NCBI GenBank assembly: GCA_949152475.1
Contig: OX424559.1
Location: 20,677,809-20,741,808 of the forward strand
Reading direction: 5' to 3'
Length of the DNA stretch: 64,000 nt
Origin: Terebella lapidaria
Taxonomy: Eukaryota > Annelida > Polychaeta > Terebellida > Terebellidae
Below are positions 1 through 11,690 of the stretch, in pieces. Under the pieces are notes generated by a model that made no database searches, was not told the DNA's origin, and saw only the letters and a list, made by a program, of their open reading frames with translations. Within the stretch, counting starts at the first letter, position 1; the number at the start of each line of letters is the position of its first letter. The position numbers and the translations under genes were made by a program.

Positions 1-681
1 GCGAAGTGAGTGACGTTGTGTGAATCTTGCAAAAGCCAATAATCAAAAGCTGGTGAAATTGTGGTACTTAGTCTAGTGTATAGATTTCATCAATAGAACT
101 GATAAATAAGCACAAACTATCTTTATGAGCTCTACGATTTTATTTCCATAAATTCAGTATCTATTATCAGTATCATATTTAAATCATTCATTAGTCAATG
201 GCGCAAATACTTCCGGTATTCCGAAGAAAGCCATTCATGTTTCAATCATTACATTTTTTATATCGTTATATCAAGTTACCAGTGGGCCTACAAAGCAAAC
301 TCTGATGACACAAATATACCTCTTGAAGATCACTCAATAATAACATTTCAGTGTTATTTTCATGAATAAAATAGTCATTGTTAGCATACTTATCAGAAAG
401 CCATTACCATGCAAGTAATGAATTGCATTACCATCATCTCAGTCATATTGAATGCATCAATTTGTTAATGGCACATTTACTTCTGGTATTCCGAGGTACG
501 CCATCTTCATTTGAATCATTACTTATTCATATAGCGTTATACATATTAGATGTAGGTCAATAACTTCAACAAACTATCGGGAGTGTAACATCTGTTATCC
601 CGGGGAGGGTGGGAGTGGACGTTTATACCTAATATACTGCAAAGTGTTTCGACGTGATTTATTGTCTGCAACGTTCCCAAA
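1..681. other. AT-rich flank with a diverged direct duplication
   Basis: No gene is visible. Two diverged direct copies of about 85 bp lie at about 191-275 and 457-541; both contain a 'tggtattccga' or 'ccggtattccga' core followed by similar 'cgccat' and 'atcattac' words, so the spacing is about 265 bp. The last ~70 bp holds a TATA-like stretch (tatacctaatata near 626-638) that could serve the gene starting at 682. Confidence 0.4.
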
Positions 682-1545
682 ATGGCTTCCTTGCCGATGG
701 ATGACATTGAATTGGATGTAAGCGATGTTGACTTTCACTTGTTGGCATTGAAGTCTGACTATTTCAGAGCTCTCAGGCGATACGACCTGGAATCACCTGA
801 GGATATCCCCGAGCTCATCCAGGTCCCCTGTTGGATGAATGACATAGATAGCCAGAAAACAATTGTGTTTCATTTTCAACAGGCATTGTATATAATAGGA
901 GAGCGTATAGATTTAGTTGATGATATAAGCTTGGATTTTTCTATTTTATTACACATAGCCGAGTTTCTCTGTTGTGATTATTTATATTATTTTATTATAT
1001 TCAACGTCAAAGAAACCAGTAATATAAATCCAGTGGATCTTTTCGTTTCTCTTCTAACAACAGGAACGTTTTCCAATAATCACCCCCTTGTTCTCCATAT
1101 GTTAAAGTATTTTCAAATAAATTTTTTACTATCCTCAGCAAAAGTGTGGCAATATTTGACGCCAACTCACAATTGTAGGCCCAAGAAGAAATATGTTTTG
1201 TCTCACTTGAAAAAAATAATTCGTGATTTCACTCGATGTCGTAATCAATTTTGGGGAAAGGCAACACGTTATGGAAAGGTGTGTATTTGCATACTATGCA
1301 CGGAAAAACTGACTATTACTGAAAGTTTTCATGGTGATCACGCCACAATACGATTCCTTCCATGTTGTCTCCCAAACCTGGTCCATATAGAATGCTTTGA
1401 CAATTTTATCGCTACACCAGCACGTTTCCGCTATCATTCTTGTCCGAATTGTCACCAAATTTGGAATTTGGATTTCATTGGTAACTTCATGGCAAATGCC
1501 TATTATGGTACGTTTCAAAAGAGACTGTTCGAAAACTGGACTTGA
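682..1545 (+). CDS. RING-finger-like protein, single exon (putative E3 ligase)
   Basis: A 287-residue open frame with a good start context (aaaATGG). The C-terminal third has a RING-like metal pattern: C-x2-C at about residues 203-206, an LPCC segment near 226-229, H-x2-C (HIEC) near 235-238, and a typical CPNC at 254-257. The spacing between the third ligand and HIEC is a few residues longer than the classical C-x-H-x2-[CH]-x2-C, so a variant RING or other cross-brace finger is possible. The N-terminal half (SDYFRAL near residue 25, then an FSILLHIAEFL helix) loosely resembles a BTB/POZ fold, but the match is weak. RING proteins usually act as E3 ubiquitin ligases; that role is inferred here. 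No introns are evident. A polyadenylation signal AATAAA occurs near 2114. The family was not recognised. Confidence 0.6.
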   Translation: MASLPMDDIELDVSDVDFHLLALKSDYFRALRRYDLESPEDIPELIQVPCWMNDIDSQKTIVFHFQQALYIIGERIDLVDDISLDFSILLHIAEFLCCDYLYYFIIFNVKETSNINPVDLFVSLLTTGTFSNNHPLVLHMLKYFQINFLLSSAKVWQYLTPTHNCRPKKKYVLSHLKKIIRDFTRCRNQFWGKATRYGKVCICILCTEKLTITESFHGDHATIRFLPCCLPNLVHIECFDNFIATPARFRYHSCPNCHQIWNLDFIGNFMANAYYGTFQKRLFENWT

Positions 1546-2290
1546 CTACCTTATGTGCCATTTTATTCTCATGCATTGTGTGCTTTTTTTTGGTGATATT
1601 CGTAGTTCGAAACAGTCACGCGTTCATATGATCAAATAATAGCCTATGACAAATTACAGTGAAGATTTTTAGGAATTTAGAAAACACATAATATTATTGT
1701 ATTACGATTTTTCTTTGCTATCAGAGAGACATCATATTAGTGTCTGGTATGTTTAGAAATGTATTCAATGCAGTGTTTGTACTTTATTACTTATTCATCC
1801 ATGGGTTTATTGAATACTTATTATCATGATGTGGGCAAAAATGTACTTAGTTATTTTGTGCATTAGTTTATACAAGTTATTAAATTTATATGTATTTTAT
1901 GGTTTCAGCATCACGAAGTTTAAAATTTGTTGCATGGAATTTAAAGCATTTTTCATAATATTATAGGGCTGCATTATCTAGGTACGTTATGCATTGTGTT
2001 TACATGTGGAATCTTGTGTTATATGTGAATACATATTATATTAGTTTAGTGATACATATTATATTTTTTATTGATACATATTATCATCATGTATCTGATG
2101 TAGCAGTGTGAAAATAAAATATATATATTCTTGTTATATTCCGTATCCTCAGTGTCAAGTCTAACTGCCAAGTCGTCTAGATTTGAACTGACTATTGTAC
2201 CCTATGGATATGGATAAAGCATAATTTTAAAAAGAACATTCATTCAACTGAATTATTCCAGACATTCACTGGTGTCTGATCAGTCCCCAT
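1546..2290. other. AT-rich 3' flank of the RING-like gene
   Basis: No coding signal. It holds repeated 'tacatattat' words around 2025-2090 and an AATAAA at about 2114, compatible with a long 3' UTR for the upstream open frame. Confidence 0.35.
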
Positions 2291-2295
2291 TCGGT

Positions 2296-3960
2296 CAACT
2301 GGCTGTATGTGTGAGGTGACTGGCTGTATGTGTGAGGTGACTGGCTGTATGTGTGAGGTGACTGGCTGTAGGTGTGAGGTGACTGGCTGTAGGTGTGGGG
2401 TGACTGGCTGTATGTGTGAGGTGACTGGCTGTAGGTGTGAGGTGACTGGCTGTATGTGTGAGGTGACTGACTGTAGGTGTGAGGTGACTGGCTGTATGTG
2501 TGAGGTGACTGGCTGTATGTGTGAGGTGACTGGCTGTAGGTGTAAGGTGACTGGCTGTATGTGTGAGGTGACTGGCTGTAGGTGTGAGGTGACTGGCTGT
2601 AGGTGTGAGGTGACTGGCTGTATGTGTGAGGTGACTGACTGTAGGTGTGAGGTGACTGGCTGTAGGTGTGAGGTGACTGGCTGTATGTGTGAGGTGACTG
2701 GCTGTAGGTGTGAGGTGCTGGCTGTAGGTGTGAGGTGACTGGCTGTATGTGTGAGGTGACTGGCTGTAGGTGTGAGGTGACTGGCTGTAGGTGTGAGGTG
2801 ACTGGCTGTATGTGTGAGGTGACTGGCTGTAGGTGTGAGGTGACTGGCTGTATGTGTGAGGTGACTGACTGTAGGTGTGAGGTGACTGGCTGTATGTGTG
2901 AGGTGACTGGCTGTATGTGTGAGGTGACTGGCTGTAGGTGTAAGGTGACTGGCTGTATGTGTGAGGTGACTGGCTGTAGGTGTGAGGTGACTGGCTGTAG
3001 GTGTGAGGTGACTGGCTGTATGTGTGAGGTGACTGACTGTAGGTGTGAGGTGACTGGCTGTAGGTGTGAGGTGACTGGCTGTATGTGTGAGGTGACTGGC
3101 TGTAGGTGTGAGGTGACTGGCTGTATGTGTGAGGTGCTGGCTGTAGGTGTGAGGTGACTGGCTGTAGGTGTGAGGTGACTGGCTGTATGTGTGAGGTGAC
3201 TGGCTGTATGTGTGAGGTGCCTGGCTGTAGGTGTAAGGTGACTGGCTGTAGGTGTGAGGTGACTGGATGTAAGTGTGAGGTGACTGGCTGTAGGTGTCAG
3301 GTGACTGGCTGTAGGTGTCATGTGACGGGCTGTAGGTGTCATGTGACGGGCTGTAGGTGTCATGTGACTGGCTGTAGGTGTCAGGTGACTGGCTGTAGGT
3401 GTGAGGTGACTGGATGTAAGTGTGAGGTGATTGGCTGTAGGTGTAAGGTGACTGGCTGTAGGTGTGAGGTGACTGGATGTAAGTGTGAGGTGACTGGCTG
3501 TAGGTGTGAGTTGACTGGCTTTAGGTGTCAGGTGACTGGCTGTAGGTGTCAGGTGATTGGATGCAAGTGTGAGGTGACTGGCTGTAGGTGTCAGGTGACT
3601 GGCTGTAGGTGTCAGGTGACTGGCTCTATGTGTCAGGTGAATGGCTGAAGGTGTCAGGTGACTGGCTGTAGGTGCCAGGTGACTGGCTCTATGTGTCAGG
3701 TGAATGGCTGTAGCTGTCAGGTGACAGGCTGTAGGTGTCAGGTGATTGGATGCAAGTGTGAGGTGACTGGCTGTAGGTGTCAGGTGACTGGCTGTAGGTG
3801 TGGGGTGACTGGGTGTAGGTGTAAGGTGGCTGGCTGTAGGTGTGGGTTGACTGGGTGTAGGTGTAAGGTGACTGGCTGTAGGTGGCAGGTGACTGGCTGT
3901 AGGTGTTATGCGATTGGTTGTAGTTGTAGAGCGACTGGATGTAGCTGCAGGTGGACGGTG
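2296..3960. repeat. 21-bp minisatellite, about 79 units
   Basis: Tandem copies of a 21-bp unit (core ggctgtaggtgtgaggtgact with g/t variants). Since 21 is a multiple of three, every frame stays open and both strands show long spurious proteins (plus strand TGC[MR]CEV repeats, minus strand SHLQPVT or SPHTYSQ repeats). Unit order shows a higher-order period: the block starting at 2412 recurs at 2810 (398 bp, 19 units minus one base), and single-base deletions that shift the frame occur near 2717 and 3136. Units become more diverged after about 3220 (gtgtcaggtga and gtgtaaggtga variants), as expected for the older edge of an array. Confidence 0.95.
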
Positions 3961-5153
3961 GTACTTTGTTAAACAGCTGTTTGGATTGTTGTGTGGCAGG
4001 CGCTGGCACGTGAACATACGTTTTGACGGTTGCGTATGTGAATTGAGAAATACCCAACTCAACAACTTTGATTTAATACAGGCGGAATATATTAACAAAA
4101 TTATATCATTCCAGCTTTTCACTAATCAAAGTTCCAGTTTAACATATTTTCAGTTTTAATGTTAACAATAATTGTGAGTATACACACACCCACGCACATC
4201 CCCCCTCCAATAAAAAAGGTAACTGGTCTTCCACTGAGGATGCGTCCCTCGAAGCGTCCCACGTGTATTTCTTCTTGCGGCCTACGCATAGGTGAATGGG
4301 GTCCACGTGGTACCAACGACGTGCCGCCAAAGACTGCACTTCAGTGCACTCGGTGCGATGAGAAAGAGGCGACGTAGTATGACGTACTGGACGTGGGTAC
4401 CCTCCCGAGTAACTGGACTTGCAGGCAGACCCAGCTAGAATTTTGTCGCGTGATGTGCGCTTCTGTCTATCATATTCCGTGTTTCTCAGTTCCGTCCTCG
4501 AGCTCCGGTCTCCAGTTCTTATCAGTTGGCAAATCACGCTCGCGTCGAGATATCACCATCTCGACCTGTCGGATTTACGCATGTAGGATAATCGCTTTGT
4601 CGGGTTATCGGTTCGTCGAATTATTGTATCGAATTATCGGCTTGTCGACCTATCGATCCACACCTGCCAAAGCAACAGAGCGGTGGCCGTTTCAGAACAC
4701 CATAGAAATTGCACAAAATGGGGAAACGTTATTTTGATGCTATTAAGTGAAATTTAAGTGTAGATTAATTATATATTAATATACAAAGTGGTCCCCGTAA
4801 TAATTATGCCCATATATATATATATATATGGTCTCTTTAATGCTACAATGTGGGTCTCCTTAATGCTGAAATGTGGGTCTCCTTAATGCTAATATATGCT
4901 GGTCTCCTCAAATCTGTTCTGGTCTCTCTATTGCTGGAGAAAGACTTGAGTGGAATTAAGGAGACCAATAAAATTGTATATTTGTTAATAGTGATCAATG
5001 ATCATTGATATTGCACAATTTTGTTACCTATGGAGATCTGAAATGAAATAACTCAGTGGTTGGAACCAGCCGTGCATAGTACTCCCAAAAATCACATATT
5101 ATCGTCGGTCTCTCTAAGTCTGTGATTTAGGCATGGTCCCCCTAATCCTGGAA

Positions 5154-5155
<2 letters not shown>
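3961..5155. other. Gene-poor stretch with short degenerate repeats
   Basis: No convincing gene. 4190-4740 is richer in GC and CpG with overlapping short open frames on both strands but no recognisable domain. 4825-4930 carries about four diverged copies of 'ggtctccttaatgct'. A short TA run lies at about 4814-4828. Confidence 0.4.

Positions 5156-5157
<2 letters not shown>

Positions 5158-5192
<35 letters not shown>
5158..5192. repeat. (TA)n microsatellite
   Basis: A pure TA dinucleotide run of about 35 bp. Confidence 0.9.
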
Positions 5193-5194
<2 letters not shown>

Positions 5195-6870
5195 ACTAAA
5201 AGCGATATTAGCTGTACTGTACAGCTAATGTTAACATTAGCTGTGCATATACTTATATAGCTATTACTAGAGAAATATAAGTGTTATATATTATCGGTTC
5301 ACTTTTTTAAAAAGCATTTTCAAGGACATAATCGCAGTGAAAAACTATTCTCTCAACAACTAATATCTGAAGATATCATTTTTTTCGTGTACATCTAATG
5401 TTTTACTTGCCGTTTTATCTCTATATTGTATATTAGCTGCCGGATTTTCTCTAAAGTGTGTATTAGCTGTACATCTGAATATATGTACAGCTAATATTAC
5501 CTGAACATATACATCTGAATATATGTACAGCTAATGTTGCATGAACATAAACAAAGGATCTACAGATAATATTCTGGACGGGTCCAGGCTTTAAGAAATA
5601 CTAAACTTAGGGCTGGGGGATAGAGTGGACTTTTTTCTTTGACTATTCTGAGGATATCGTTCATAAACAATAGACGATGACACGGTATGGTACTAACATG
5701 ATGAGTTATCACACGGATTAACATTCATAATGATGAAAACGCATTTGCGAAATATCGCGAAATAACGCAATAGAAAAATTTTGTGGCGTCTGTGCTTCTG
5801 TACTTCTGTTCTCAGGCGAGTTCTTATCTCTTCGCATTGTGAAATGCAATCACTATACCTCCTGTAAGAATCATGCTCTGTGATATGTCAATTGCAATGA
5901 AATAATTTGCTCTGCTGGAGCCGCCCGCAATGTCGAGAGAGTAAACTATATACTGACCGGATGGTAATTTTGATATACTATAACCGGCAGCCTTCGGATG
6001 TTGCATTGTTCACATGTTGCTGATAGAGATTGACAATCATTTTTCCGTCAATGACATTACATCAGAACAGATATTCGGTATAGTGAAATAAATACATACC
6101 TGTGTGCATATTGGCACAGCGGAATATTCCCTTTGTGATACATTACCATTAGTATTTCTCTCGGAGAATAATCCGCTGTACCAATATACATACAGTGTTG
6201 TATTTATATAATATCGTAATGGCTCGATTAAGCGCTGGGACGCTCAATTATTTGTCAGTGAAGTTTCCCCCACCTCCCCCCCCCCCCCCCCCCCGGCGCT
6301 CTCTCAAGACAGGCTCATTCAAGGGAGGCGCTGGTAAATTAATGGTAAAACTGATAAAAGCTCAAACAAAGCGCAATTTAAGTGTTCTTTATTTCCAGTT
6401 TTGATAACTGATCATGCACGCTGTGAGAATCATTGATATCAATGTTATTTTTCGTGCAATGTCGGCGGTCATTTGAGAGAATTTATACCATAATATGTGA
6501 ATGATTAGATTCACTTCAGAAGACAAGTGTTCCACTGTAGACATACTTTTATTATTTGGCACAAAACGCACGAAAGCAAATTCATATAACATCGGCATCA
6601 TTCATTTTCATTAGGGCCTATCCGTATGCAACAGGGGAACTTTAAAAACAAACATATCATATAAAAATGTACAGTAATTAAAGTAGAGCAATGCAGGGTC
6701 CGTTGACAGTCGAACAATTCTTGAGGAAATCCTTCACGGAGATGCTGCCTTTTCTCAGTTCTTCCCAGCAGGTGATGATCTTTGATTGGGTCTTCTTGTA
6801 AGACTTTTGTGAATTTTACGATATGAATTTACGATATGTAGATTTTACGATATGATTTTACACGTTACTA
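5193..6870. other. Gene-poor, with repeated ATTAGCTGTACA words and a poly-C tract
   Basis: The words 'attagctgtaca' and 'tgtacagctaat' recur in both orientations between 5200 and 5540, and again near 12710-12760 and 12945, suggesting fragments of one dispersed palindromic repeat. A C-rich homopolymer occupies about 6268-6294. Nothing coding is supported. Confidence 0.4.
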
Positions 6871-9800
6871 CACGAGTATTATAGGTAATACTGTACAGAA
6901 GTGCGATATGGGTCTACTTGAAATTCCCATAAAATTCCGGCAAGTGTAAGGGTAGCTTTTTACCTTCAAAATGATGTATTATACATGCCGATAAAACTGA
7001 CGATTGTTAGGTGTTATTGCATGTATAGAAGTGCGATATACTTGTATTTCTCCCATAATAGTAAATTCCGATAAGTAAAAATGACAGTTAGCACAACCGT
7101 TTTAGCGGTGGTCATTCTTTTTTATTTTTTGTTTTATATGTACTCTAAAAACACATTGGTTGATATTTCAACCAATCTTCCTGGTTAGGGGGAAATTGGT
7201 TAAGACAACCAAAACATTGTTCAAGGTAATGACATGGTGTTGGTCAAAACTTAACGGATACACTTGGTCATCCACTTAACCAATTGCATCTGTCGGACGT
7301 TGCTAGTGTTGTCATGCTATTTACGTATTTACGTGTATGCGCAATTGTTGCGTCAGAAGTTTTAAAATCAGACATGTGTCACTTCGTCAGGCACTCGTGA
7401 TCAACCATGTTTCACAAAGAATCTAAATTTACTTTAGTCTGTTAGTTCAGCATTTTCTATGGGAGTTAGTAGACTAAATCCCAAACTTAGTCGGCAAGAG
7501 TAGTTATCGCAAACTTAGTCAGCTAAAGTAGTTTAGATTTTTTGGTGAAACAGGATCGCACATGATTCGGCAGGACACGGCGAGCAAGCTTCACTTGTGT
7601 CTATTCTAGATCTAGTCGTCTTGCGTTTTTATGAAACGAAATATGCAGCATGGACACTACTACTCAGGCCCAGTGACAAAAATACATTTATAGCTGAAAC
7701 TACCACGTATTATGCATATATGGCCATATCAACCATTCTTCATTGATTAGATCATGCAATCAATTATTTGGTTATGAATATCAACGAGTTTGATTCCTTT
7801 AACTAATCAGATATATAGGGATAATCAAATCAGTGGTAACTGTAAACGATTAGAAATGGTTAAAAAATCAGGAAACTGATCAAAACAAACAATTAATCTT
7901 GGTTGATATAGTAACAAACATTGATTGGTTGTTTCAACCATCAGATTGTTTGGACACATATTGACCAGTTACTATGGTTAAATATAACCAGCTTATTGGT
8001 TGAACTAACCAAGCTGTTTACGTTCAAAATGGTATATTACACATGCGGATAAAATTGACAATCGTCAGGTAATACTGTATAGAAGTGCAATGTATTCCCT
8101 ATAAACCGTAGATTCCGGCAAGTAAAAAATGCCAATTAGCGCAAAAATTCTAAAGGTGAAACTGATTTTTTTTGTCTAATATGTAAAGGTAGCTTTTTAC
8201 CTTCAAAATGATGTAGGGGCCTATTACACATGCCGATAAAACTGACGTTATAGGTAATATTGCAAGTACAGAAGTTCGATATACTTGTATTTTTCCCAAA
8301 TCGTAAATTCCGGTAAAAATGACAATTAGCACAACAGTTTTAACGGTGATCATTCTTTTTTATTTTTAGTTTTATATGTAAGGGTAGCTGTTTACGTACA
8401 AACTGGTATATTACACATGCAGATAAAACTGACAATCGTCACGCAGGTAATACTGTACAGAAGTGCGATGTAGCCTATTTCCCCTAAATCGTAGATTCCG
8501 GCATGAAAAAAATGCCAATTAGCACAACAATTCTAACGGTGACCCCATATTTTTGGAGTTTCATTTGTAAGGGTAGCTTCTATCCTTCAACATGAATATT
8601 ACACATGCCGATAAAACTGACGATTGTTTAGTAGTATTGTACAGAATTGCGATATATACGTTCCCCTGAATCGTAACATGTCAGATTCCGGCGAATAAAA
8701 ATGCCAATAGCGCAACAATTCTAACGGTGACACCATATTTTTTTGGTTTCATATGTAAGGATAGCTTCTTCCCTTCAACATCCTGTATCACACATGCCGA
8801 TAAAACTGACGATTGTTAATTAATATTGTACAGAAATGCGAGATATGCCTCCGTTTATTTCCTCTCAATCGTTATGTGTCAGATTTCGTCGAGTAAAAAT
8901 GCCAATTAGCGCAACAATTCTAACGGAAACCTCATATTTTTGTTGTTTCATATGTAAGGTCAGCTTCTTTCCTTGAACATGATGTATTACACATGCAGAT
9001 AAAACTGACAATCGTCAATTAATATTGCACAGAAATGCGATAATAGGCCTATGCGTTATTTCCTTTGAATTGTTACATGTCAGATTCCGGCGAGTAAAAA
9101 TGCCAATTAAAACTGACGATTGTTTAGTAGTATTGTACAGAATTGCGATATATACGTTCCCCTAAATCGTAACATGTCAGATTCCGGCGAATAAAAATGC
9201 CAATAGCGCAACAATTCTAACGGTGACACCATATTTTTTTGGTTTCATATGTAAGGATAGCTTCTTCCCTTCAACATGATGTATTACACATGCCAATAAA
9301 ACTGACGATTGCTAATTAATATTGTACAGAAATTCGATATATGCCTCCGTTTGTTTCCTCTGAATCGTTATGTGTCAGATTCCGGCGAGTAAAAATGCCA
9401 ATTAGCGCAACAATTCTAACGGAGACCTCATATTTTTTTGTTGTTGCATATGTTAGGTCAGATTCTTTCCTCCAACATGATGTATTACATATGCCGATAA
9501 AATTGACGATTGTTAATAAATATTGTACAGAAATGCGATATATACTTTATTTCCTCTGAAAGAATCAGAATTTCCTCTGTCAGATTCTGCCGAGTAAAAA
9601 TGCCAATTAGCGCAACAATTCTAACGGTGACCCCATATTTTTTGGGTTTCATATGTAAGGGTAGCTTCTTTCCTTCAACATGATGTATTACACATGCCGA
9701 TAAAACTGACGATTGTTTAGTAGTATTGTACAGAAATGCGATAGGCCTACATACGTTTATTTCCCCTAAATCGTAGTATGTCATATTCCAGCGAGTAAAA

Positions 9801-9960
9801 TGTCAAAAATTAGTGCAACAATTCTAACGGTGACCCCATATTTTTTTAGTTTCATATGTAAGGGTAGCTTCTTCCCTTCAACATGATCTGTTACACATGT
9901 CGGTAATATTGACAATTGTTAAATAGTATTGTACAGAAATGTGATATATAAATTATTGTC
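6870..9960. repeat. ~200-bp satellite array, interrupted
   Basis: About eleven diverged tandem monomers of 185-205 bp. Landmarks repeat in order: 'cttcaacatgatgtattaca', 'gataaaactgacgattg', 'attgtacagaaatgcgat', 'gattccggcgagtaaaaatg', 'caattctaacggtga', then 'catatgtaagg'. Monomer landmarks sit near 6965, 8025, 8195, 8395, 8585, 8775, 8970, 9270, 9470, 9672 and 9880, with one partial copy at 9105. A foreign segment splits the array at about 7140-8010. The array stops at 9960 and resumes at about 11410. The small open frames inside it are by-products. Confidence 0.85.
7140..8010. mobile_element. AACCAA/TTGGTT-rich insertion within the satellite
   Basis: This segment separates satellite text ending 'ttttatatgta' from text resuming 'gtttacgttcaaaatgg'. 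Both edges are rich in TTGGTT and AACCAA words (ttggttgatatttcaaccaa on the left, ttggttgaactaaccaag on the right), giving imperfect inverted ends. No transposase frame is present, so it would be non-autonomous. Family unknown. Confidence 0.5.
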
Positions 9961-11399
9961 CTATACATTACCTCCATAATACTACACGGGTAACTCCTAA
10001 CAGCCTACTTAAATTAGGCTCCCCCATAGAGAAGCCTCTCATATGGGGAAGAATAGAGAATGACCATTCCATTGCTGCCACCAGGGGCAGCACCGTAGCT
10101 ACTTCCTCAATTCTCAATTCTCCTTTTGAAGGAAGCAGACCTACTTTATGCCTACTCTAACTTTTTATTTAATTTTGTGGATTGGATTGTTCCACTATTG
10201 TAGAAACTTGGCAGGAAAGGACTATTAGTGTTACGGGTGTCCTTTTTATCACGTGAGACGGTAGTCCACGCCCAGGGTTTCCTGTTTGAGTGAGCTGAGC
10301 CGACCATGCCCACGCGTGTGTGTGGCTGATGCCACGTGTTTCTACCGGTGTGGGAGGTCCACGATTTCTGCTGGCGGTGCGTGGAGACGTTCTGCATTGA
10401 CGACATCCCTTGTGACCAGTGCGCCTCTCGCTCCGCGGAAGACTGATCGACGGTGTATGGGGCGTTGAGGGATTTACCTCACCTCCGTTCACGCCCTTCC
10501 CCACCTGAGGTCGACTGTTCCAGATCCGCCCGAGTGCGTCGTCTCGCCGCCATCCGCCTCTTTGACACCGAGTCGGCTCAGCTTAATCTAGCTTTACAAT
10601 CCCCAGTGAGTTTAGACGCCCTGTCCCTCTTAGACTCACAGGAATTTTGTCATAAATTTGATTGTAATGTCATGTTTGTTCCTCCCTCTCCCCCACCTGT
10701 GTGTGCGGCTCTGGCCCCATCAGGTGTGGTGGGTGATGTGGTGGGCCGCTCACTGCTTTCGGCCTTGCGCCTTCAGCATCCGAGTGTTCAGAGTTTGTTG
10801 GATTTTCCAGCTAGCCTGGTTAATCTTTTTCGCTCCTTCCACTCTGAGCGTCGTGTTTCTGAGTCCATGCCTGGCGTGGGCGCTCGGAGCCCGGGTTCCG
10901 TTTGGGGCCCGGGACCCGGGACCCGGGACCCGGTAGGAACACTCCGTTCGTTCCCGCGCTCTCTTCTGACTCGCACATGTCAGAGGACGGTGCTCAGCTC
11001 CCGGGTCCCGATCGGGACCCGGGTCCCGGTGGGTATACGGAATCGGGTTTCGAGTCACTGTCAGCTATACAGTTACATGTTGGCGCTCGGCTCCTGGGCC
11101 CCGGTCGGGGCCCAGGCTCCGATGGGAACCCGGGTTCCGATAGGAACACGACTCTCAATTTTACTATACTTACCTCCATAATACTACCAAAGTGCCCACC
11201 CTACCTACCCCGTTACCTTTGTACTCGTCCCTGAGACAAGGAATTGGGAATGGAGGAAGTGGCTACGGTGCTGCCCCTGGTGGCAGCAATGGAAGGGTCA
11301 TTCTTCATTCTTCCCCATATGAGAGGTTTCTTTATGGGGGAGCCTAATTTAAGTAGGCTGTTAGGAGTTACCGGTGTAGTATTATGGAGGTAAGTATAG
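9961..11399. mobile_element. Non-autonomous element with ~165-bp terminal inverted repeats
   Basis: The left end (ctatacattacctccataa, then agcctacttaaattaggct) is the reverse complement of the right end (aagtaggctgttaggagtta, then ggaggtaagtatag). The arms run about 9961-10130 and 11235-11399, with a matching 'gtgctgcccctggtggcagc' block. The element sits inside the ~200-bp satellite, which resumes beyond it. A third copy of the terminus begins at 11164, so 11164-11399 could be a smaller MITE of the same family. The GC-rich core holds repeats of the pentamer 'gaccc' flanked by G and C runs near 10910-10930. No transposase was seen and no clear target duplication could be read. Confidence 0.75.
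10310..11160 (+). pseudogene. Decayed gag-like fragment with a Cys cluster
   Basis: Near 10349-10438 one frame reads C-x2-C-x4-C-x5-C-x2-C (CWRC, then C, then CDQC) preceded by FLPVWEVHDF, and ends in a TGA. An upstream in-frame stop breaks the same frame just before CHVFLP. This spacing resembles the Cys-rich N-terminal domain of gag-like proteins of invertebrate retroelements, which I recall from family knowledge and could not check. A 242-residue open frame follows at 10453-11181, GC-rich and unlike its AT-rich surroundings; its second half is repetitive (GTRVP-type repeats) and probably not functional. Best read as captured, broken retroelement sequence inside the long-TIR element. Confidence 0.4.
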
Positions 11400-11409
11400 T
11401 AAATAATAC

Positions 11410-11690
11410 TAGTTTTAACCTTTAAAACGACGAGTTTATTTCCGTTAAAATCGTAACATGTTAGTTTCCGGCAAGTAAAATGTCAGAAATTAGTGCAACA
11501 ATTCTAACGGTGACGCGATATTTTCTTGGCTTCATATGTAAGGGTAGCTTTTTTCCTTAAAATGATGTATTATCACGCTGGTATAACTGGCAATTGTTCG
11601 GTAATATTGCACGTTCAAATGGACGATATAGCCTACTTGTATTTCCCTTCTACTCTCCATTATAAAATGGCATTCAAGATTCGTTGCCTG
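11410..11690. repeat. ~200-bp satellite, resumed
   Basis: Satellite landmarks (gtaacatgttagtttccggc, caattctaacggtgac, catatgtaagggtagc) reappear directly after the long-TIR element, showing that the element was inserted into the array. Confidence 0.75.

Noticed and set aside
2266..4122. A 618-residue minus-strand open frame and several plus-strand Cys-rich frames
   Set aside because: They are translations of the 21-bp minisatellite, whose unit length is a multiple of three; no unique domain, and the frames swap at single-base indels.
10453..11181. 242-residue plus-strand open frame as an intact gene
   Set aside because: GC-rich and partly repetitive, no complete domain, upstream frame broken by a stop; treated as decayed retroelement sequence.
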